DNA of 12,697 nt from Thermoanaerobaculales bacterium (GTDB taxonomy: Bacteria > Acidobacteriota > Thermoanaerobaculia > Thermoanaerobaculales > Sulfomarinibacteraceae). Below, piece by piece: positions 6,841 to 11,472 of this stretch. A program made the position numbers and the translations under genes. The notes under the pieces were generated by a model. That model did not search any database. It was not told the origin of the DNA and worked only from the letters and a program-made list of their open reading frames with translations. The DNA lies in assembly GCA_029932545.1 (NCBI GenBank), contig JAOZPW010000051.1, positions 1-12,697 of the forward strand, in the 5' to 3' direction. Position 1 is the first letter of the stretch. Every line of letters begins with the position of its first letter.

Positions 6841-6855
6841 CCGCCTGACCTGATC

Positions 6856-6891
6856 CTCCCCCTCTCCCCTGCTCCCCCATCGTGGTAGACT
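6856..6891 (+). promoter_or_regulatory. Pyrimidine tract and candidate -10 box before the coiled-coil gene
   Basis: The C/T tract at 6856-6878 is identical over 23 nt to 119-141. TAGACT (6886-6891), followed by GG, is a plausible -10 box, 38 nt before the start codon at 6930. No -35 consensus was found; the pyrimidine tract occupies its place. Confidence 0.35.
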
Positions 6892-6929
6892 GGTTTCCCG
6901 CCACGCTGCACCTGAAAATGGAGGTGCAG

Positions 6930-7481
6930 ATGCGATATTTTCCTACCCAATTCGTGAACTTGGCGCTTTGCCTGGCGATGTGTGCTCCCACCAGCGCTGG
7001 GAATCCCAAAAAACTGACACAGGCCTGCCCTCGGCTGGCACCAATTAACGGGGCACCGGCCGGAACTGCGATCATCGACAACGCTACTGTGCTCAAGCTG
7101 GCCAAGAAGGGCCGAATCGCGGCCATTGCCGATCCGCAGCAATCGGTATCGGACTCCAAAAGCCCAACATCAGGTAGCGGGCCTTCCGACAAGAAATACT
7201 GGCGAACGGAACACCGTCGGGCGGTCTCGGGCATTCACAAGCTCCAACAACAGCTGATCAAGGCTGAAGGGGAGCACGAAGCGCTGGAGTCCCAGCTCTT
7301 TGCTCTTCGGAAAGAGATCCAACGAATTCGGCTTCGGACTCGGCTGGACGCCAAGGCACAACAGATAGCACAGTTGAAGAAAAACCTTCGGCATGCCCGG
7401 GACAGTTTTTCGAGAGTAATCCGCGAAGCACGTTTGGAGGGCGCCCAACCGGGCTGGTTCCGGGACCTGCCGCGACCGTGA
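6930..7481 (+). CDS. Exported coiled-coil protein of unknown function
   Basis: A 183-residue protein. Residues 1-23 form a signal peptide (hydrophobic FVNLALCLAMCA, then TSA before a likely cut at G24), so it should be exported. A low-complexity S/K/P/G linker (about 68-89) leads to KKYWR (88-92) and a long charged helix (about 95-170) with clear coiled-coil heptads, ending in EGAQPGWFRDLPR. A YWR start to the coil and a PGW(L/F)R end are a pattern I recall from hypothetical proteins of Acidobacteriota; no function is known to me. The ATG at 6930 is chosen for GGAGGT at 6920-6925 and because it begins the signal peptide; upstream in-frame ATGs at 6882 and 6918 lack a ribosome site. C18 is not in a good lipobox, so it is probably not a lipoprotein. 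Confidence 0.75.
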   Translation: MRYFPTQFVNLALCLAMCAPTSAGNPKKLTQACPRLAPINGAPAGTAIIDNATVLKLAKKGRIAAIADPQQSVSDSKSPTSGSGPSDKKYWRTEHRRAVSGIHKLQQQLIKAEGEHEALESQLFALRKEIQRIRLRTRLDAKAQQIAQLKKNLRHARDSFSRVIREARLEGAQPGWFRDLPRP

Positions 7482-7485
7482 AGAA

Positions 7486-7569
7486 AGCTATCAGCCATCA
7501 GCTATCAGCTATCAGTTCACACACCTGCAACCTCGAGGGCAACGCAACGAAGAGGGCAAAACAGCTATC
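7486..7569 (+). repeat. Heptanucleotide repeat (AGCTATC) with a separate fifth unit
   Basis: AGCTATC, AGCCATC, AGCTATC and AGCTATC run in tandem from 7486 to 7513, five nt after the stop codon of the coiled-coil gene. A further unit lies at 7563-7569, so the 11-mer CAGCTATCAGT (7506-7516 and 7562-7572) flanks a 45-bp insert. The insert itself has a direct repeat GAGGGCAA (7535-7542, 7552-7559). The array matches the one at 3195-3229 in the opposite orientation. Confidence 0.7.
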
Positions 7570-7618
7570 AGTACCGGTTTAATTGTGTTCTTCCCCTTCC
7601 CAAAGGTCCCGCAGGGTG

Positions 7619-7635
7619 TAGAATTCTGGAATTCC
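7619..7635 (+). promoter_or_regulatory. Candidate -10 box with two abutting palindromes
   Basis: TAGAAT (7619-7624) resembles a -10 box and overlaps the palindrome AGAATTCT (7620-7627), which abuts a second palindrome, GGAATTCC (7628-7635), on the expected transcription start of the small secreted protein gene. This arrangement would suit an operator. No -35 box is evident. Confidence 0.3.
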
Positions 7636-7693
7636 GGTGGTCTGAGGCGCCGGAAAACCCAGAGATTCGGTAAACGCAATCAAGGGAGGCCCG

Positions 7694-8029
7694 ATGAAGG
7701 TAACGCTCGTCTTTCTGACCCTGATGACCTTGACTCTGTCATCTGTAGCGGCGCCCCCCAGTCAGCGCTGCACCACGACCCTTCAGGTCAACACCTGCGG
7801 AGACACCCCAGTAGATGACCGCAAGATCAAGATCGAAACCAGCGACGGGGAGAGCTTCAAAAAGAGGACTGACCCGAACGGACAGATCGTTCTTGATATC
7901 TGCCATGAAGATATTTCGACACTCAAAATTTCCGGCGTCAACAACCGCAAGGTCAGCAAGGCTATAGCAATTAACAGTACCGGCACCGAGGTATTGGCAA
8001 CCATCACCCTCAACATCTGCGGTGCCTGA
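7694..8029 (+). CDS. Small exported four-cysteine protein of unknown function
   Basis: A 111-residue protein with a clear signal peptide (MKVTLVFLTLMTLTLSSVAA, likely cut after A20), leaving about 91 residues. The mature part alternates short polar and hydrophobic stretches (IKIETSDGESFKKRTDPNG, IVLDIC, LKISG, ATITLNIC), which suggests a small beta-sandwich. The TDPNG turn is reminiscent of carboxypeptidase-regulatory or transthyretin-like domains, but similarity is too weak to name one. Four cysteines (26, 35, 70, 109) could form two disulfides outside the cytoplasm. The start is supported by AGGGAGG at 7682-7688. The gene ends 8 nt before the convergent hutI stop. It may be transcribed with the coiled-coil gene, but a 212-bp spacer with its own candidate promoter argues against that. 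Confidence 0.75.
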   Translation: MKVTLVFLTLMTLTLSSVAAPPSQRCTTTLQVNTCGDTPVDDRKIKIETSDGESFKKRTDPNGQIVLDICHEDISTLKISGVNNRKVSKAIAINSTGTEVLATITLNICGA

Positions 8030-8037
8030 GCCGCCCT

Positions 8038-9285
8038 CTACCTGGGGGCTCTCGAGTTTCCTTGCTTTCCAGCGTGCACAACCTCATGCAATGGGTTTGC
8101 GCCGACGGCATAGGCCAGATCTGCGGGGCTTTCGATGTTCCAGACGGCGAGATCGGCCACCTTGCCGACCTCGAGCGTGCCTCGCGATCGAGACAGTCCC
8201 AGGGCCCGGGCGGCATTTCGTGTCACACCGGCGAGGGCTTCTTCGACCGTCAGACCGAACAGCACACAGGCCATGTTGACCATCAGCAGCAGCGAGGTCA
8301 CGGGCGATGAGCCGGGGTTACAATCTGTCGATACCGCCATCGGCACCCCTAAGCGCCTGAAGGCATCAATCGGCGGCTTTCGTGTTTCCTTCAAGACGTA
8401 GAACGCCCCCGGCAACAAGACAGCAACCGTACCCGATTGTGCCATCGCCTCGACACCTTCGGAAGAAACATACTCCAGATGGTCTGCCGACAATGCGCCA
8501 TACCGAGCCGCGAGCTGAGCTCCCCCTTGGTCGGACAGCTGTTCGGCATGTAATTTCACCGGTAAATCATGTACCGCAGCTGCGTCGAAGACCCGCGCCG
8601 TCTGCTCTGGTGTGAACCCGATCCTTTCACAAAAGGCGTCAACAGCATCCGCCAAACCAGCCTTCGCTGCTGCCGGAATCACTTCTCGGCACACAAAATC
8701 AATGTAGTCGTCGGGACGCCCGACAAACTCCGGAGGTACGGCGTGGGCGCCGAGCAGCGTCGTGCGCACCGAAACCGGACGCTCCTTCGCAAGCCGGCGG
8801 GCGACCGTGAGCATCTTCAGTTCCGTGGGGAGATCCAATCCATAGCCCGATTTAATCTCGATCGTCGTCACACCTTCGGCGAGTAAACGGTCCAATCGGG
8901 CCAGGGCAGAATCCAGCAATCGCGCCTCGGTGGCCTCTCGGGTTGCCATAACCGTCGAGAGAATGCCGCCACCGGCCGTGGCAATCTCCTCGTACGAGGC
9001 GCCGGCCAACCTCTGTTCGAATTCGTGAGCCCGATTCCCTCCGTAGACCAGGTGCGTGTGGCAATCGATCAGCCCCGGTGAAACCCACCGCCCCCGACCG
9101 GATCGAACATCCTGTGCCAAACTTTGCGGCGCCCCCGGAAGGCCGGCTCGTGGGCCGACAAAAGCCAGACGTCCGGCCGAAATGCCCACTGCACCATCCC
9201 GGACAGCACCATAGGGCTCTCCCCCATCGACCATCGTCGCCAGATTGACGTCAACCCACAGTGTGTCCCACATCTCACCGGTCAT
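8038..9285 (-). CDS. hutI: Imidazolonepropionase
   Basis: A 415-residue amidohydrolase that opens the ring of 4-imidazolone-5-propionate to N-formimino-L-glutamate, the third step of histidine degradation, in the cytosol. Features seen: the N-terminal beta-sandwich, metal-binding DCHTH (74-78, H76 and H78), YGGNRAHEFEQRLAGASYEEI (81-101) typical of HutI, EIKSGYGLD (143-151), GAHAVPPE (179-186), KLHAEQ (244-249) with H246 and E249, and metal ligand D321 in STDCNPGS. The length matches the family. The ATG at 9285 has GAGGGAG upstream; the ATG four codons inside is a less likely start. Other hut genes (HutH, HutU, HutG) are not adjacent, so the pathway must be encoded elsewhere or beyond the window. 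The gene converges closely on the small secreted protein gene. Confidence 0.95.
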   Translation of the reverse strand: MTGEMWDTLWVDVNLATMVDGGEPYGAVRDGAVGISAGRLAFVGPRAGLPGAPQSLAQDVRSGRGRWVSPGLIDCHTHLVYGGNRAHEFEQRLAGASYEEIATAGGGILSTVMATREATEARLLDSALARLDRLLAEGVTTIEIKSGYGLDLPTELKMLTVARRLAKERPVSVRTTLLGAHAVPPEFVGRPDDYIDFVCREVIPAAAKAGLADAVDAFCERIGFTPEQTARVFDAAAVHDLPVKLHAEQLSDQGGAQLAARYGALSADHLEYVSSEGVEAMAQSGTVAVLLPGAFYVLKETRKPPIDAFRRLGVPMAVSTDCNPGSSPVTSLLLMVNMACVLFGLTVEEALAGVTRNAARALGLSRSRGTLEVGKVADLAVWNIESPADLAYAVGANPLHEVVHAGKQGNSRAPR

Positions 9286-9327
9286 ACCATCTCCCTCACC
9301 AATAATGCCAGGAGGCTAGAACGCTTA

Positions 9328-9335
9328 CCAGCATA
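9328..9335 (-). promoter_or_regulatory. Candidate -10 element for hutI
   Basis: On the minus strand TATGCTGG (9335-9328) lies 42 nt upstream of the hutI start and has the same T-A-N3-T-G-G shape as other candidate -10 boxes in the window. TTGATG (9361-9356) is the nearest -35-like hexamer, but at 20 bp the spacing is too long. A + strand CATAAT (9332-9337) overlaps it and could serve the gene at 9386. Confidence 0.3.
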
Positions 9336-9385
9336 ATGTGACCACGGACACATTACATCAACACGCCCTGTGTCATTCTTTACCC

Positions 9386-9712
9386 ATGGTGGGAAACGGT
9401 ATCAGATCACGGCGGCAGAAACTGGTCGAAGGCATGGAGCGCTCACTCAGCGATCTCCTGCACGAACGCATGGATCGTTCCTTCAGGGCCGATCACGGCA
9501 GTCGCCGCCCCCCGGACAACACCTCGGCACTCTATATTTGGGCTGCCGGCCAAGCCCCGGCCATGTTGGATCAGCTCTACCACATTCACCTCGAGGGCCT
9601 GCAGGAACGCGGAGAGATCCCGCGCAAGGAATACCAAGTTCCTTCTTCCGAGGCCGACCGCAAACGCATGCTGTCTGCGGTACGAGCGTGCGTAAGTCGG
9701 ACCAGACGCTAG
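9386..9712 (+). CDS. Small hypothetical protein
   Basis: I do not recognise this 108-residue, mostly helical, charged protein. Features seen: an amphipathic N-terminal helix, a middle segment NTSALYIWAAGQAPAMLDQL, and a basic C-terminus; no signal peptide, membrane segment or metal motif. Support for coding comes from strong G/C at third codon positions from about 9430 onward. The start is doubtful: the frame is open from a GTG at 9338 but codon use there is poor, the ATG at 9386 and the ATG at 9434 have no well-spaced Shine-Dalgarno. It is divergent from hutI and convergent with the epimerase gene. Confidence 0.5.
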   Translation: MVGNGIRSRRQKLVEGMERSLSDLLHERMDRSFRADHGSRRPPDNTSALYIWAAGQAPAMLDQLYHIHLEGLQERGEIPRKEYQVPSSEADRKRMLSAVRACVSRTRR

Positions 9713-9827
9713 GACCGCGAACCGTATTGGCCCTCGAGATTTGCGATTTGCCCATCGGCGACGAGAATGGCCAATCCGGTCACGCCCCTAGCGATAGGCG
9801 CTTCGCGCGGAAAACTACTCAAAAAAA

Positions 9828-10865
9828 TCAAACTTCCGAGTAATATTCCCGATACCAATCGATAAACCGCCTTACCCCTTCTTCAATCGGTGTCGAAGGC
9901 TTAAAACCAACCGCGTCCGAGAGCGCCTTGACATCCGCTGCGGTCGCCCGCACATCACCGGGCTGCATCGGCAGGAGGTTCTTGACGCCCTTCTTCCCTA
10001 TGGCATCCTCGATGACCTCGATGAAACGCAGCAATTCGACAGAATCGCTGTTTCCGATGTTGAAGACCCGCCATGGCGAAGCGCTGGAGGATGGATCGGG
10101 TGCGTCGCCGGTCCACTGTGGGTCGGGCTGAGGCACATTCGTCATCACGCGAACGACACCCTCGACGATGTCGTCGATATAGGTAAAGTCCCGCCTCATG
10201 TCACCTTGTCCGTAGACGTCAATCGGCTCCCCTGCTCGGATGGCACGGGTGAACTTAAAAAGCGCCATGTCCGGCCTGCCCCACGGCCCGTAGACCGTAA
10301 AAAACCTGAGACCGGTCGTCGGAAGGCCATAGAGATGGGAGTATGTGTGGGCCATTAACTCGTTGCTTTTCTTGGTGGCAGCATACAGAGACACGGGGTG
10401 GTCAACGTTGTCATGAACCGAGAAAGGGTACGAGGTATTGGCTCCGTAGACCGAACTGGACGAGGCATAGACCAGATGTCGCACGCTCTCGCTGTGCCTG
10501 CACCCCTCGAGGATGTTGAGAAAACCGACGATGTTGGAATCGATGTAGGCCCGCGGGTTTTCAATCGAGTAACGCACTCCGGCCTGGGCAGCCAGATTGA
10601 CAACGACGCCAAAGGCAGTGTCGTCGAACAGATGCTCCATCCCCTCCCGGTCGGCCAGATCGAGTCTATTGAAGGCAAATCGCTCGTATTCTTCGAGAAT
10701 CTCGAGCCTGGCGCGTTTGAGCGAGGGATCGTAATAGTCGTTGAGGTTGTCGATGCCCACAACGTCCCATCCCATCTCCAGCAAACGCCGTGAGAGGTGA
10801 AAACCGATGAATCCGGCGGCCCCCGTCACCAAGGCCGACCTGTTGATAGCTTCTGACGAGTTCAT
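9828..10865 (-). CDS. NAD-dependent epimerase, probable UDP-glucuronate 4-epimerase
   Basis: A 345-residue short-chain dehydrogenase-fold enzyme that interconverts UDP-glucuronate and UDP-galacturonate, supplying galacturonate for capsule, LPS or exopolysaccharide. Features seen: NAD motif GAAGFIG (15-21), GIDNLNDYYDPSLK (37-50), which is characteristic of the glucuronate epimerase group, NLAAQAGVRYSIENP (90-104), catalytic Y161 and K165 (SLYAATKKSNE), FFTVYGPWGRPDMA (188-201), YGQGDMRRDFTYIDDIV (218-234) and a C-terminal QPGDV..T.AD segment. The ATG at 10865 is preferred over a TTG at 10898 because AAGGGAG stands just upstream and the TTG lies inside the large palindrome. No glycosyltransferase or polysaccharide operon is adjacent. 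Substrate choice is inferred from family resemblance. Confidence 0.9.
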   Translation of the reverse strand: MNSSEAINRSALVTGAAGFIGFHLSRRLLEMGWDVVGIDNLNDYYDPSLKRARLEILEEYERFAFNRLDLADREGMEHLFDDTAFGVVVNLAAQAGVRYSIENPRAYIDSNIVGFLNILEGCRHSESVRHLVYASSSSVYGANTSYPFSVHDNVDHPVSLYAATKKSNELMAHTYSHLYGLPTTGLRFFTVYGPWGRPDMALFKFTRAIRAGEPIDVYGQGDMRRDFTYIDDIVEGVVRVMTNVPQPDPQWTGDAPDPSSSASPWRVFNIGNSDSVELLRFIEVIEDAIGKKGVKNLLPMQPGDVRATAADVKALSDAVGFKPSTPIEEGVRRFIDWYREYYSEV

Positions 10866-10888
10866 GGATTCTCCCTTCGCCGACCCAC

Positions 10889-10949
10889 CATAACCCAACC
10901 CTGCGGAGCCGGAACCAAAAAGGCTCCGGCTCCGCAGGGTTGGGTTATG
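10889..10949. repeat. Perfect 25-bp inverted repeat between divergent genes
   Basis: The arms at 10889-10913 and 10925-10949 are exact reverse complements with an 11-nt loop (ACCAAAAAGGC). Outward on both strands each arm reads TCCGGCTCC, GCAGGGTTGGG, TTATG, so the divergent epimerase and zinc-protein genes have mirror-image leaders. Candidate -10 boxes lie at the arm ends: TATGAT (10946-10951, +) and TATGGT (10892-10887, -), then AAGGG(GG)AG ribosome sites at similar distance. It could be a two-way operator/promoter, a strong leader hairpin, or a small palindromic repeat insertion. Confidence 0.8.
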
Positions 10950-10973
10950 ATCTCAAAGTAAGGGGGAGCCGTG

Positions 10974-11369
10974 ATGCACTGGACTTACAGTTGTCCGAGA
11001 TGTCGTGGAACGCTCAATCCGGAAGAAACCGTAATTCTGATCGCCGAACATGCCGGAAAAAGAGTGTTGATAGGTCTTCACCCCGAGCCCGGGGTCTACG
11101 AGATTCACCCTCCACCGGAAATCGACATCAAACCCGGGTCACGATGGCTGCTGATGTGCCCGCTCTGCAACGCCGACCTGCGAAGTGATCTCTCGGAAGA
11201 CCTCGCCCACTTGGATATGGCCAGCGGAGGCGACCCCCATCGGGTCTACTTCTCTCGAATCGCCGGAGAGCAGGCAACCTTCGTCGTCTCAGCCGAAGGA
11301 TTACTGCACGACCACGGGATTCACACCGATCAGTACGTCGAGGATCTGTTGCACCAGAGCTTCCGATAG
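10974..11369 (+). CDS. Hypothetical protein with two CxxC putative zinc-binding motifs
   Basis: A 131-residue soluble protein. CPRC (7-10) and CPLC (62-65) are spaced like the two knuckles of a zinc ribbon with a beta-rich insert (TVILIAEHAGKRVLIGLHPEPGVYEI) between them; the C-terminal half has HRVYFSRIAGEQATFVV and a short acidic/histidine helix. I recall similar two-CxxC proteins annotated as hypothetical in several phyla, but no function. It may bind zinc or sit in a larger complex. The ATG at 10974 is chosen over the adjoining GTG at 10971 because it leaves five bases after the AGGGGGAG ribosome site (10961-10968). It is divergent from the epimerase gene and shares the 25-bp palindrome as leader. 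Confidence 0.75.
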   Translation: MHWTYSCPRCRGTLNPEETVILIAEHAGKRVLIGLHPEPGVYEIHPPPEIDIKPGSRWLLMCPLCNADLRSDLSEDLAHLDMASGGDPHRVYFSRIAGEQATFVVSAEGLLHDHGIHTDQYVEDLLHQSFR

Positions 11370-11378
11370 CATCCGCTT

Positions 11379-11409
11379 CACCAAGTGTAGGTGTTTGGCC
11401 TCTTTTTTT
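11379..11409 (+). terminator. Weak candidate terminator after the zinc-protein gene
   Basis: Short possible stems CACC/GGTG (11379-11382 and 11390-11393) are followed, ten nt later, by seven T residues (11403-11409) and further T-runs. The T-rich stretch between convergent genes fits termination, but the stem is weak. Confidence 0.25.
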
Positions 11410-11472
11410 GTGCCTTTTTGTGGCTATTTTCTTATGGCCTCTTCGCGGCCGGCCCGGTCCAGCCCCGCCCGG

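Noticed and set aside
6930..6989. Lipoprotein signal (lipobox) in the coiled-coil protein
   Set aside because: C14 and C18 are preceded by LAL and LAM, which do not fit the small residue needed at -1.
7486..7569. CRISPR array
   Set aside because: Repeat units are 7 nt in direct tandem without 25-40 nt spacers; no cas genes.
9443..9637. Minus frame of 64 codons opposite the small gene at 9386
   Set aside because: Looks partly protein-like, but has no start signal, is short, and the + frame has better third-position G/C bias and length.
9811..9843. Intrinsic terminator of the epimerase gene (minus strand T7 at 9827-9821)
   Set aside because: The only stem, TACTC/GAGTA, has a 17-nt loop containing the T-run itself, so the geometry is wrong.
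10889..10949. Insertion sequence or MITE with terminal inverted repeats
   Set aside because: No transposase and no target-site duplication visible around the palindrome; a repeat family remains possible but needs other genome copies.
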